From: Chloroflexota bacterium
Lineage (GTDB): Bacteria > Chloroflexota > Anaerolineae > Anaerolineales > Villigracilaceae
Direction of reading: 5' to 3'
Assembly (NCBI GenBank): GCA_016234535.1
Contig: JACRBH010000268.1
Coordinates: forward strand, 1-51,772
Length of the DNA: 51,772 nt
Every line of letters begins with the position of its first letter. Positions within the stretch are counted from its first letter, which is position 1. Below are positions 41,878 to 50,364 of this stretch, piece after piece. The position numbers were made by a program, and so were the translations under genes. The notes below the pieces were generated by a model. The model was not told where the DNA came from. It worked only from the letters and a program-made list of their open reading frames with translations, and did no database searches.

Positions 41878-42981
41878 TTATAGACTCCAATGCACACCGC
41901 ATCCCTTGCAGGGCGTAGATGGGAGATCGCTGAGGAGACCTTTGCGCCATGTCTGGTAGCGCTCATCATTCCAGATTTCTGTAAAATTCTGTTCAAAAAG
42001 GTTTCCCATCTTCAAGCTTTCATAATCATTTGTGGCAAATGGGCTGATACAACAAGGCAGGCAGTTGCCATTTGCAGTGACATATGCGGTTGTCCACGGG
42101 CGCAGGCAATCCCGCCAGGGTTGATTATCACGCAACATGGAGGCGGCTAAACTATGACGCGGGTCTGTCGCGCCAGACGAGCGCAGGGTGATCCCATTTT
42201 CTTTTGCAATCAACTCAGCTTCCGCAATACAGCGGTCTGCCAGCTCGTCGAAATCATCGAAGAGCGCGTGCCCTACATCCATCAAACCTGGAGGATTCAC
42301 ATTATCAAGGTAATAAACCATGCGCTGGACATATACTTCCTTGATGCCCATGCGGTTTGCAAGCCTGATGAGATCGGGCAACTCTTCAATATTTTCCCGC
42401 ATCCCCGTCATCCAAATCGATGCTTTGGGAGATTCTTTTCCCATTTTACGCTGGAGTTCAGTAAATTTTGTGAGGTTGCCAACGATCTTATGCAAGAGTG
42501 GCGCGCCCCGAATCTTTGCATAGGTTTCTGTCTTTGCGCCATCAATCGAACAACGCATTTCGTCCAAGCCGCTGTCAATAAGTTTACGTCCCCATTCCTC
42601 GGTCAATAGGGTTGCGTTTGTATTGAACAACACGGTCACGCCGCGTTGTTTCAGGTGAGCGATCATTCGTGGTAAATCTTTATTAATCAGCGGCTCGCCG
42701 ATTCCGTGCAAAACGGCGCGTTCCATTTTGGGGAACTGCTCCACGATCTTCAAGAAATTTTCCCACGAGAGTGTTTGCGGTTCTTCATAACTGGTAAATG
42801 TCCGCGGACACGTTTCGCACAGTAGGTTGCAGTGATTCGTTACTTCGATAAATACAACTCGCGGAGATTCATCCGCAATTAGCCCTCGGGTTTGCAGGTC
42901 AATAAATGCATAAGCAGCGGGCAGATTTTGGTATGAGTCACGTGGTATGGTGGGGATATTTTTCATTAAAATCATATACAT
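41878..42981 (-). CDS. Radical SAM/SPASM protein
   Basis: This protein of up to 367 residues has the radical SAM motif C51-x3-C55-x2-C58 in EVTNHCNLLCETCPRTF, HGIGEPLINKDLPRMIAHLK and the SIDGAKTETYAKIRG segment. The C-terminal region has CLRPWTTAYVTANGNCLPCC and PCKGCGVHW, a SPASM-type auxiliary cluster-binding pattern. Such proteins modify peptides or small molecules by radical chemistry. ATG 42981 is one option; ATG 42975 has better spacing to the AGAGG ribosome-binding site. The AT-rich upstream region (42982-43120) probably holds the operon promoter. The operon then runs rSAM, rSAM, RAM and ArsM-like gene. Confidence 0.88.
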   Translation of the reverse strand: MYMILMKNIPTIPRDSYQNLPAAYAFIDLQTRGLIADESPRVVFIEVTNHCNLLCETCPRTFTSYEEPQTLSWENFLKIVEQFPKMERAVLHGIGEPLINKDLPRMIAHLKQRGVTVLFNTNATLLTEEWGRKLIDSGLDEMRCSIDGAKTETYAKIRGAPLLHKIVGNLTKFTELQRKMGKESPKASIWMTGMRENIEELPDLIRLANRMGIKEVYVQRMVYYLDNVNPPGLMDVGHALFDDFDELADRCIAEAELIAKENGITLRSSGATDPRHSLAASMLRDNQPWRDCLRPWTTAYVTANGNCLPCCISPFATNDYESLKMGNLFEQNFTEIWNDERYQTWRKGLLSDLPSTPCKGCGVHWSL

Positions 42982-43216
42982 ACCTCTAAATCTTGCTTTC
43001 TTATTTTGGTTGAAATTGAAAAATTAATAATTCGAATATAACATAAATTGAAAAGTGTAAATATTACGTAAATCTTAAGGATTTAAAGCTTCGTACACTG
43101 CAGGGATGAGATTACACAATTTCAATTGCTACCCACCCTTGATGAAGATCGGTCTCGCGGTGCTTACCTTTCTTCCTCTTCACTTTAGTTTCCGCTAACT
43201 GGTGTGGATGAAAAGG

Positions 43217-43286
43217 ATGGTAATGGGCGCAAGGCATGGTAATCCTGTTGTGTGGAACAAAAAAACAAACCCGAGCCCATTACCAT
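43217..43286. repeat. 12-bp inverted repeat spanning the transposase start codon
   Basis: ATGGTAATGGGC (43217-43228) and GCCCATTACCAT (43275-43286) are exact reverse complements. The right arm covers the first two bases of the ATG at 43285. Transcripts reading in from outside would fold and hide the start, as known for IS10 and IS50. The arms could also be near the element's left end. Confidence 0.5.
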
Positions 43287-44539
43287 GACAAATCATACCA
43301 TAGCCATTTTGAGTGCCTTGCTAGAAGATATTCCAATCGGGACCAACCTTGCACTTTTACATTTTATGTGGATGCTGGTGAGCGGCGCCCTTTTGCCAAA
43401 TCGAGGGGCGATGTTCCCGGCGTTGAAATCGACAGGTTTATCAGATGTAGCCACGCGTCGAGCCTGGGTGGCTTTCCGCAAAGGGGTCTGGCAGATAGCG
43501 GCGATTCTGACGCTGCGGCGTGAGCAAGTCAAAACCCTTCCAGGTTGGAAGGAACGACGCTACGAAGGCTATCTTCCAATCACAGCGAATGTGACGGCCC
43601 ATTGGCGACCAGCCTTGCAGAATTGTCCGAGCAAGCATTACCATCCAGCGGCGGGTCGGGCATTGCCTGCGGTCATCATGGGCATTCGAGGAGAAGTCGG
43701 TGAACTCAATGGGCAACGGACGCCCTGCCACGCGCCTTTGAACGGGTACACCCAAAAGACACCAGTGAAAAGCGGTTGTGGGAAGACCGCCAAAAAGGAA
43801 CTTGGTGAAGATGAAATCCTGGTTGTGGACGCGGGAGTGAAGATTGCCGCTCTACAAAAAGCCCAGGTCTGGCAGTATGTCATCCGCCTGGCAACCAACT
43901 TCACGGCACGACGCAACTTCTTGCCCGAACATATCCTGGGACGCAAGCCCACGCAAACACAAAGGTACGCTGCTGGTTGCCACTTCGCCTGACGAAACGC
44001 ACACCTGGGTCGAAGACAAACGCGAAATTCGTGTCGAGGTTTGGCATGCCCTGATTTTGAACAAGGTCATACCAAGCGAAAACAACCAGACCTTCGATGT
44101 CTACGCATTCTATGATCCTGATTTCGATCAACCCTGGCTGTTGGCAACCCCAGTTGCGCTCAAACCAGAGAGCGTGCGCGCCATCTATAAAGACCGCTGG
44201 CCGGTGGAACAAGTGCCGCTCAGTGCCAAGCAGATGGTTGGATCGCATCGCCAGTTCGTTCACAATTCGGAGAGTGTCCAACGCCTGCCTGAATTGACGC
44301 TCCTGGCAGGCTCGATCCTGAGCTTCCTAGCCGCCACCTTCCCGACAACTCCTACCGGTTTCTGGGATCGTAAGCCCAAGCGCACTCCCGGCCGTTTCCG
44401 TCGCCTGCTGATCGGAAAGCCATTTCCAAAAGATACCCCACTTTCCAGTCGACTTCGAGAAAAGAAGTCTGTGACGACCCATTTGCCCAAAGGAAACTTG
44501 GCTCGGCACCCAAAACCTGTTGTCGTAGCGTTAACTTAG
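43285..44539 (+). pseudogene. DDE transposase (IS4/IS701-like), frameshifted
   Basis: The frame from ATG 43285 reads [20 protein letters not shown], then [40 protein letters not shown] and [20 protein letters not shown], and stops at 43992. A second frame that overlaps it resumes with [48 protein letters not shown] and continues to TAG 44539. Both halves belong to one transposase, with a frameshift near 43950. No slippery heptamer was seen there, so this looks like decay rather than programmed frameshifting. The family assignment is approximate. Confidence 0.7.
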
Positions 44540-45109
44540 CCCGTTGCTGCGCTCATTACTTGTGCGCGCCAGGGCATCCAGCGCGGACAACTGACCATCC
44601 ATGCGGATCGAGGAAGTTCAATGACTTCCAAGCCAACGGCATTGCTTCTGGCAGACCTGGGTGTGACCAAAACCCATTCCCGTCCGCATGTCTCCAACGA
44701 CAACCCGTACTTGGAGGCGCAATTCAAAACCTTGAAGTATCGTCCTGACTACCCCACTCGCTTCGGTTCTCAACAGGATGCGCGTGCCTGGGCACATACA
44801 TTCTTTGACTGGTACAATCACGAACATCATCATGCGGGTCTGGCTTTACTGACCCCGATCGATGTCCATTTCCATCGCGCGCAGGTTGTGCTTCAAAAAC
44901 GTCAAGCGGTATTGCGGGCTGCCTATGAAAAAACGCCAGAACGTTTTGTGAAAGGACCGCCAGTTCCGGCGCAATTACCAAAAGCAGTTTGGATCAACCC
45001 GCCAGTACAGCCAGCCACAACAGATCGAATAATCATGTCGAGCATCCCCAGAAATGAAAACGAGAACAGCCACTGCGCGAGTGCCGTTCCCGTTTCGTTT
45101 GGGGGGTGA
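44540..45109 (+). pseudogene. IS3-family transposase (integrase core) C-terminal remnant
   Basis: Immediately after the previous transposase's stop, an open frame without its N-terminus reads PVAALITCARQGIQRGQLTI, HADRGSSMTSKPTALLL, RPHVSNDNPYLEAQFKTLKY and FFDWYNHEHHHAGLALLTP, the second half of the rve/IS3 OrfB catalytic domain. The first catalytic Asp region is missing. It ends at 45109 and is followed by an imperfect hairpin-rich stretch around 45050-45110 (AACGAGAAC/GTTCCCGTT). It seems to be a truncated element abutting another. Confidence 0.75.
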
Positions 45110-45169
45110 GTTTATTTTACTTGAACTTCGGCTACAAAAAGAAGTGACTAAATTCTGAAATTTCGTGTC

Positions 45170-45285
45170 TCAAATCATTGACACATTCCGTGTCGCAAGA
45201 CCCGCGGCTTTCATAAAGTCACGCCGTGAGAGATACACATGCTTTGGCGTGATCTCTGAGGAACGGACAGGGATGGATTAGTCAT
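45170..45285 (-). pseudogene. msrP: 5' remnant of msrP (methionine sulfoxide reductase molybdoenzyme)
   Basis: ATG 45285 follows AAGGAGATACTT and encodes MTNPSLSVP. After a one-base shift the translation reads SEITPKHVYLSRRDFMKAAG, which is the start of MsrP/YedY: the EITP leader and the twin-arginine signal SRRDFMK. The catalytic domain is absent; the sequence degenerates by 45170 and insertion-sequence remains follow at 45109. MsrP is a Tat-exported molybdenum enzyme that repairs oxidised methionines outside the cytoplasm. It sat directly downstream of the thioredoxin-like gene, so the two may have formed one repair operon. Confidence 0.65.
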
Positions 45286-45307
45286 AAGTATCTCCTTTTT
45301 AATTATT

Positions 45308-45862
45308 CTATGGGTAAATCTCTGTGAGCAAAGACTGAATGGCTGCTTCTGTTTCGTTATACCCTCCTTCGCCAATATGGATATAACGCAGGTGCCCTTT
45401 TTTATCTATTAGATATAAAGTAGGCCAGTAGCGATTTTTGTACGCTCGCCAGGTTACACCATTATTATCCTGCGCCACAGCATATTCAATTCCATACTCT
45501 GCGATGGCAGCTTGCAGATTAGTTAGATCTTCTTCAAAAGAAAATTCGGGAAAATGATTGCCAATAATGACAAGACCCTGTTCCTTGTATTTTTTATCCC
45601 ATTCCTTCAACGAAGGAATTACATGTTGACAATTAATTCAGCCAAAGGTCCACATATCGATGACAACGACTTTGCCACGCAGATCAGCAAGGCGTAAAGG
45701 CGAATTCACATTCAGCCAGGATTCATTTGTCAGTTCGGGAGCAGGCCCATAGTCAGGTAGTGATGCAGATGGGGTTGGATTGGTCAGGGTTTCATTTTGT
45801 GTTATGGCCGTCGCGCAGGCGGCTAACCCAAGGATAAATCCAAGTATCCTTAATCGTTTCAT
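45308..45862 (-). CDS. Thioredoxin-like (TlpA/redoxin) lipoprotein with UGA at the active-site Cys, candidate selenoprotein
   Basis: ATG 45862 opens a lipoprotein signal (MKRLRILGFILGLAACATA, lipobox Cys16). The redoxin domain begins near PLRLADLRGKVVVIDMWTFG. TGA at 45640-45638 is codon 75. The frame then continues INCQHVIPSLKEWDKKYKEQ, NNGVTWRAYKNRYWPTLYLI (with the cis-Pro in WPT) to TAA at 45308. Relatives have FWTYTCINC here, so the active site would be U75-I-N-C78 in place of CxxC. A hairpin at 45601-45619 fits a SECIS. The whole is 184 residues, a normal length for the family. It lies between a two-component system and the msrP remnant, suggesting an extracytoplasmic redox-repair role. 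Confidence 0.85.
45601..45619 (-). promoter_or_regulatory. Bacterial SECIS candidate in the thioredoxin-like gene
   Basis: In the mRNA AUUCCUUC (45619-45612), loop GUU (45611-45609) and GAAGGAAU (45608-45601) form a perfect 8-bp hairpin. The loop begins 27 nt after the UGA with G first. The stem length, three-base loop and G are the same design as in the ArsM-like gene. Confidence 0.65.
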
Positions 45863-45935
45863 AATGTAGCCTCCTTGATACCCTCATTTTAGGAAAACTC
45901 TCTTACGAAATGATTACGCGAGGTTAAGAGTTTTA

Positions 45936-47171
45936 TTAAGGCAGACTGAAAATGAATTGACTGCCGCGCCCCGCTTCGCTCTGGACTCCTATCGTGCCGC
46001 CGTGCGCCTGCACAATGCCGCGTGAAATTGCAAGCCCCAGACCTGCACCGCCCGTGGCGCGGCTGCGGGATTTTTCACCGCGATAAAAACTTTCGAAGAC
46101 ATGCGCAAGATCCTCGGCGCGGATGCCTTCGCCTGTGTCGGATACGCTGACTTCCACGCCCGAGGCTGTTCGCCGCGCACGAACTTCAACGCGTCCATCG
46201 GCTGGCGTGTGCCGCAGGGCATTTCCAACTAAATTATTCAGCACGCGCCCAATGCGCTGCGTATCCATCATCACAGGGTCAACATTCGCGTCAACACTTC
46301 CTTCGAGTTTCACTCCCTGACGCAAAGCCAATTCAGAAAAAGATTCAAGTGTGTCTGAAATCAAATCAGATAAAGACGATTCAGCGCGGTCAAGCGGAAT
46401 CCCGCCAGTATCGAGCTGCGCCATTTGAAAAAGATCATCGATCAAAACAGAAAGCGAACGCACATCGCGCTGCGCGGTGTGCAGATAACGCTTGACCATG
46501 TCAGGCTCATCCACTACGCCATCTTCCAGAGCTTCGATGATGGCGCGAATGGATGTGAGCGGAGTTTGCAGATCGTGGCTGACCCATGCAATTAGGTCGG
46601 CGCGCATGCGTTCGAGTTCATGCTGCTTTTTATCCGCGGCTTCAAGTTGACTCGCCATCTGATTAAAGGTGTTCGCCAATGCCGCAACTTCATCCCGCCC
46701 GCTGACTGGAACGCGCGCCTGCAAATCGCCTTCGGCAAGTTTTTCCGCGGCGTCTTTTAATAAATAAATACGGTCTGTGATGGTACTTGAGAGGAAGTAT
46801 CCCAAAGCCGTCGCCATGCCGCCCGCAAAGACAAGCAATACAATTGCGAGCAATAGATCATGCTGGCTGGCGAACATCAACTGCGCCGAAAACCAAACGT
46901 TAAAAAAAGTAAGAATGCTTGAAAGAGCGTAGCCGCCAAGCATGGACCAGCGCAGCGTTGGCGAGAGATTGATCCAGCCGAAGCGATATGCAATATAACC
47001 CGCCAGCGCAGAGACAAAAGCTGTGATGCCAAGAAACAGCGCCATCAATCCCAGCTCTGGCATTTGCGGCGCCATCAATATTTTGAAAATTGCCAGCGAC
47101 ACAAAAACAATTAAAAGAACACCCAGCGCGAAGCGGGGCAATGTGGAAAGGCGGGAAAGGAATGTTTTCAT
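45936..47171 (-). CDS. HisKA-type sensor histidine kinase with HAMP domain
   Basis: ATG 47171 gives 411 residues. Four membrane segments occupy the first 150 residues with little extracytoplasmic sequence. A HAMP domain follows (AEKLAEGDLQARVPVSGRDE), then the phospho-acceptor His in LIAWVSHDLQTPLTSIRAI, an N-box (LNNLVGNALRHTPADG), G1 (VSDTGEGIRAEDLAHVF) and G2 (GAGLGLAISRGIVQAHGG). It pairs with the OmpR-type regulator just upstream. Longer frames begin inside the palindromic repeat at 47183-47205 and are unlikely. The signal is unknown, but the redox genes downstream suggest oxidative or envelope stress. Confidence 0.9.
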   Translation of the reverse strand: MKTFLSRLSTLPRFALGVLLIVFVSLAIFKILMAPQMPELGLMALFLGITAFVSALAGYIAYRFGWINLSPTLRWSMLGGYALSSILTFFNVWFSAQLMFASQHDLLLAIVLLVFAGGMATALGYFLSSTITDRIYLLKDAAEKLAEGDLQARVPVSGRDEVAALANTFNQMASQLEAADKKQHELERMRADLIAWVSHDLQTPLTSIRAIIEALEDGVVDEPDMVKRYLHTAQRDVRSLSVLIDDLFQMAQLDTGGIPLDRAESSLSDLISDTLESFSELALRQGVKLEGSVDANVDPVMMDTQRIGRVLNNLVGNALRHTPADGRVEVRARRTASGVEVSVSDTGEGIRAEDLAHVFESFYRGEKSRSRATGGAGLGLAISRGIVQAHGGTIGVQSEAGRGSQFIFSLP

Positions 47172-47182
47172 ATTATTTTCCG

Positions 47183-47205
47183 CCCCTCTCCCGCTGGGAG
47201 AGGGG
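47183..47205. repeat. 10+10 bp GC-rich palindrome between regulator and kinase genes
   Basis: CCCCTCTCCC-GCT-GGGAGAGGGG, within the longer CCCTCACCCCAACCCCTCTC context, is a very common intergenic repeat in many bacterial genomes. It sits between the regulator stop and the kinase start and would form a stable hairpin in the shared mRNA. Confidence 0.7.
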
Positions 47206-47218
47206 TTGGGGTGAGGGC

Positions 47219-47917
47219 TCACGGCTCAAATTTATATCCAACACCCCAAACGGTTAATAGTCTTTGCGGCTTGGATGGCTCAGCTTCGATCTTTTCGCGC
47301 AAGCGGCGCATATGCACAGTCACCGTGCCTGCGTCAATATATTCCGCTCCACCCCAAACACGCTCCAATAATTGATCGCGTGTAAAAACCTGTTTTGGAT
47401 GACGTGCCAGCAGATAAAGTACATCAAACTCTTTGGCGGTTAATTCGACTTCTGATTCTTTGACCGTCACCACACGAGTGCGCGGGTCGATCGTTAATCC
47501 GTCGAAGGATAGGGAACGATCAGACTCCGCCTCAGACTGCTCCCTTCCGAGACGCCTTATCACCGCCCGAACTCTGCTGACCAACTCCTGCGGGCTGAAT
47601 GGCTTGACCACATAATCATCCGCGCCCATTTCAAGACCTGTGATGCGATCTATTTCTTCACGGCGCGCTGTCACCATAATGATCGGCACATCCGAGCAGT
47701 CACGCAGCCAGCGCGTCAGTGCAAGACCGTCAACTTCGGGGAGCATTAAATCGAGGATCACGAGGTCGGGAGTTTGGCGCTCAAAAATTGTCATCGCCTG
47801 TCTTCCATCCACAGCGATCTGTACTTGATAACCCGCGCGTTTCATATACAAGCTGACAACTTCCGCGATGCTCGGTTCATCTTCAACGATCAGGATGCGT
47901 TTTTCGCTCATGTCCAT
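47219..47917 (-). CDS. OmpR/PhoB-family response regulator
   Basis: This 232-residue protein has a receiver domain starting KRILIVEDEPSIAEVVSLYM, phospho-acceptor Asp56 in LVILDLMLPEVDG and the Lys in VVKPFSPQELVSRV. The C-terminal winged helix has ELTAKEFDVLYLLARHPKQV and AGTVTVHMRRLREKIE, ending with TVWGVGYKFEP. ATG 47917 or 47911 may start translation. It heads the minus-strand operon regulator, kinase, thioredoxin-like protein and former msrP. Confidence 0.92.
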   Translation of the reverse strand: MDMSEKRILIVEDEPSIAEVVSLYMKRAGYQVQIAVDGRQAMTIFERQTPDLVILDLMLPEVDGLALTRWLRDCSDVPIIMVTARREEIDRITGLEMGADDYVVKPFSPQELVSRVRAVIRRLGREQSEAESDRSLSFDGLTIDPRTRVVTVKESEVELTAKEFDVLYLLARHPKQVFTRDQLLERVWGGAEYIDAGTVTVHMRRLREKIEAEPSKPQRLLTVWGVGYKFEP

Positions 47918-48098
47918 ATGATACCTGAATGTGGAGAAGAAGTTATTAATAAATTCTTACATCTTTGAGTCCGAAGTAAAAAGTTGAATGGCCTGAATTA
48001 CTTAAGAAATAAGTAACCATCAGGTAATAGTTTAGTAATATGCGCAGGCTAAGATGCACAGGTCGAGCAAAACAAATTATCCATCAAGGAGATCTATT

Positions 48099-49241
48099 AT
48101 GAAAAGTTTAAAACGATTTAACAATATCGGTGCCCGCTTATTATTTATGGCGGCGTTTTTGTTCACATCACTGGCCGGATTCACCAGTCCGGTTGCAGCC
48201 GCTGGATCGAAGGATTCATCTGGAGCAGTTTACACGTTGACAAATGCGGCAAACGGAAATGCGGTATTGGTTTATGACCGTTCCGCGAACGGCGCACTTG
48301 CCTTCCAGGGCTCTTTTTCCACGGGCGGGTTGGGCAGCGGTAACGGACTTGGCTCACAGGAAGCCGTAGCCCTTAGCGATAACAATCATTGGCTGTTTGC
48401 GGTCAATGCCGGTAGTAATCAAATCTCTGTATTTTCCGTGAAGGCTCACGGGATCGATTTGGTTAACATTGTTGACTCAGGCGGCACGAGGCCGATCAGC
48501 CTCACCGCACACAATGAGTTGTTATACGTGTTGAATGCCGGCGGAAGCGGCAATATCAGCGGATTCGAAATCGGCGCTGACGGCTCATTGACTCTGTTGG
48601 CGGGTTCGACTCAACCCCTCAGCAATGGCGGCACGGGATCGGCTCCCGGACCTGCGCAAATCTCCTTTGGTTCAGATGGCAGCACACTGGCAGTGACCGA
48701 AAAAGCCACCAACTTGATCGACACATATAAGGTTGAAGATGGGATCGCAAGCGCTCCAGTATCACATGCTTCATCAGGTGCCACGCCTTTCGGTTTTGCC
48801 TTTGACCGCCACGATCACATGATCGTTTCAGAAGCATTTGGCGGCGCAGCCGGGGGCAGCGCAGTTTCATCCTATTTTGTGCATGAAGATGAATTCAATG
48901 TAGTCAGCCCCTCAGTCGCGACCACTCAAACAGCCGCGTGCTGGATCGCGATTTCCAAAAACGGCAAATATGCTTTTACGACAAACGCCGGAAGCGGGTC
49001 GATCTCCAGCTATGAAATTGGCAAGGATGGTTCGCTGACCCTTCTCAACCCGGCGGCTGGTTCCACTGGCGCCGGCAGTACCCCCATTGATATGTCCTTC
49101 AGCAACAATGGGAAATTCCTCTATACATTGAACGCTGGTGCGCATACGATCACCACTTTCCAAATGTCTGCAAATGGCAGCCTGGTATCACTCGGTAGCA
49201 TCAGCGTACCTGCTGGAGTTGTTGGACTGGCTGCTCACTAA
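48099..49241 (+). CDS. Secreted seven-bladed beta-propeller protein (lactonase/YncE-like)
   Basis: ATG 48099 follows AAGGAGATCTATT and gives 380 residues. The signal peptide ARLLFMAAFLFTSLAGFTSP probably ends near VAAAGS. The rest consists of repeated blades with YVLNAGGSGNISGFEIGADG, FTTNAGSGSISSYEIGKDGS and YTLNAGAHTITTFQMSANGS, matching the lactonase-type (PF10282) propeller. A catalytic lactonase role is not evident, and many such proteins have structural or unknown functions. It is transcribed alone, divergent from the two-component operon, and ends at a strong terminator. Confidence 0.85.
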   Translation: MKSLKRFNNIGARLLFMAAFLFTSLAGFTSPVAAAGSKDSSGAVYTLTNAANGNAVLVYDRSANGALAFQGSFSTGGLGSGNGLGSQEAVALSDNNHWLFAVNAGSNQISVFSVKAHGIDLVNIVDSGGTRPISLTAHNELLYVLNAGGSGNISGFEIGADGSLTLLAGSTQPLSNGGTGSAPGPAQISFGSDGSTLAVTEKATNLIDTYKVEDGIASAPVSHASSGATPFGFAFDRHDHMIVSEAFGGAAGGSAVSSYFVHEDEFNVVSPSVATTQTAACWIAISKNGKYAFTTNAGSGSISSYEIGKDGSLTLLNPAAGSTGAGSTPIDMSFSNNGKFLYTLNAGAHTITTFQMSANGSLVSLGSISVPAGVVGLAAH

Positions 49242-49280
49242 TTTCACAAACTTCGGTTCTAAATTTTAGCGGCTCGACGA

Positions 49281-49318
49281 AAACAAGGCCTGCAAGTTAA
49301 TTCTTGCAGGCCTTGTTT
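49281..49318 (+). terminator. 16-bp perfect stem terminator after the propeller gene
   Basis: AAACAAGGCCTGCAAG and CTTGCAGGCCTTGTTT pair around TTAATT, followed by TATTTT. It lies 40 bases after the stop codon. Confidence 0.85.
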
Positions 49319-49446
49319 ATTTTGCAGGAAACATCGACCAGGCTGCGGATGCATTTCCGACAAACCCAATTTGGAAGATCTTGTCCAATACCTAACCAAT
49401 CCAGTCAGCCAGAGAACGTGCTCTGTAGATGCCTAGGCCCAAAGAA

Positions 49447-49620
49447 ATGTCAAATCTTAAAATGCGAAAAAGCTTGACTTGGATACTCCTACTTTCGCTT
49501 CATTTCTTAACCTATAGTCTGCATCCGCCAAATGAAGCTTTTGCTCAGCATTTGAAGCAAGATCAGTTGATTCTCTTATCTGATAACTGGCACTACTGTG
49601 ACTTGTATTCAAAACCTTGA
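49447..49620 (+). CDS. Possible small secreted protein, uncertain
   Basis: The frame from ATG 49447 gives 57 residues: MSNLKMRKSLTWILLLSLHF, a signal-peptide-like N-terminus with a potential cleavage after AFA, then QHLKQDQLILLSDNWHYCDL. No clear ribosome-binding site is present, and no family was recognised. It lies in the 447-bp stretch between the propeller gene and the ArsR-type regulator, which otherwise holds only the terminator and operator. It may be chance. Confidence 0.2.
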   Translation: MSNLKMRKSLTWILLLSLHFLTYSLHPPNEAFAQHLKQDQLILLSDNWHYCDLYSKP

Positions 49621-49648
49621 CATAAAATGATTGACCAAATAAAATATA

Positions 49649-49678
49649 TTAACCATTGAAAAATATTAAAATGGTTAA
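49649..49678. promoter_or_regulatory. Operator candidate of the ArsR-type regulator
   Basis: TTAACCATT (49649-49657) and AATGGTTAA (49670-49678) are perfect 9-bp inverted arms with a 12-base AT-rich spacer. The right arm ends 10 bases before ATG 49689 and holds part of the ribosome-binding region. This layout suits autoregulation by the winged-helix protein encoded next. Confidence 0.55.
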
Positions 49679-49688
49679 GGAAAATAAA

Positions 49689-50354
49689 ATGGAAAACGAA
49701 CTTCAAATCCCTGAGAACCTGACCATACACAGCCTTGAGGCAGGCAAGGTGTTAAGCGATCCCACCCGCCTCGAGGTCATGAAATATATTTGCATTGAAA
49801 ATAAACGTGGAAGACTCTGTACGGTAAAGCAAGCCGCAAAGTTGATGAATGTTTCCCCCACCAAACTTTATTACCATTTCAAACTTCTTGAAGAGCAAAA
49901 CTTACTCATCGTAGGGGATACTCGTATTGTCTCGGGCATCAGGGAAAAGCAATATAAAGTCGCAGCCCTAAATATCTCACTCAACCAAAACGTGCTATCT
50001 AATCAAGACCGGCCAATAGATCAGGCATTGCAAGAAATATTGAACAGCTTTGAACAGATTGTAGGGAACAGCGTCAGCAATATTCGCGCAAGCCTGACAA
50101 AAATCTACGAGGAAAAGCAAGGCGAAAAAGAAGGCGGTGTGCCTGACAGAAAACATATGCCCATAAACGTTTCTAGTAGTGACTTACTGCTTACCAGTGA
50201 ACAAGCCGTAGCGCTCGAAACACACTTTAGTGAATTGATTAAGGAATTTGAAGGTTTCTCCGACCAGAATTTACAGGCCGTCAACGAAGAGATGCTTTAT
50301 TTCGAAGTAACCCAAATATTTGTGCCGCAATACCAGCGCAAATCTAACACATGA
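49689..50354 (+). CDS. ArsR-type winged-helix regulator
   Basis: ATG 49689 follows TAAGGAAAATAAA and gives 221 residues. The winged helix covers about residues 10-95: SLEAGKVLSDPTRLEVMKYI, TVKQAAKLMNVSPTKLYYHF and KLLEEQNLLIVGDTRIVSGI. This is the HTH_20 branch related to ArsR. The C-terminal half is helical and may bind a ligand or dimerise; no ArsR metal-binding cysteine pair is present. It is 10 bases upstream of an MFS exporter gene, so it likely controls that gene. Confidence 0.85.
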   Translation: MENELQIPENLTIHSLEAGKVLSDPTRLEVMKYICIENKRGRLCTVKQAAKLMNVSPTKLYYHFKLLEEQNLLIVGDTRIVSGIREKQYKVAALNISLNQNVLSNQDRPIDQALQEILNSFEQIVGNSVSNIRASLTKIYEEKQGEKEGGVPDRKHMPINVSSSDLLLTSEQAVALETHFSELIKEFEGFSDQNLQAVNEEMLYFEVTQIFVPQYQRKSNT

Positions 50355-50364
50355 GGAAATCGCC

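Noticed and set aside
43844..44539. Programmed frameshift in the IS4/IS701-like transposase
   Set aside because: No slippery heptamer or A-run was seen near the overlap, and neighbouring elements are also decayed.
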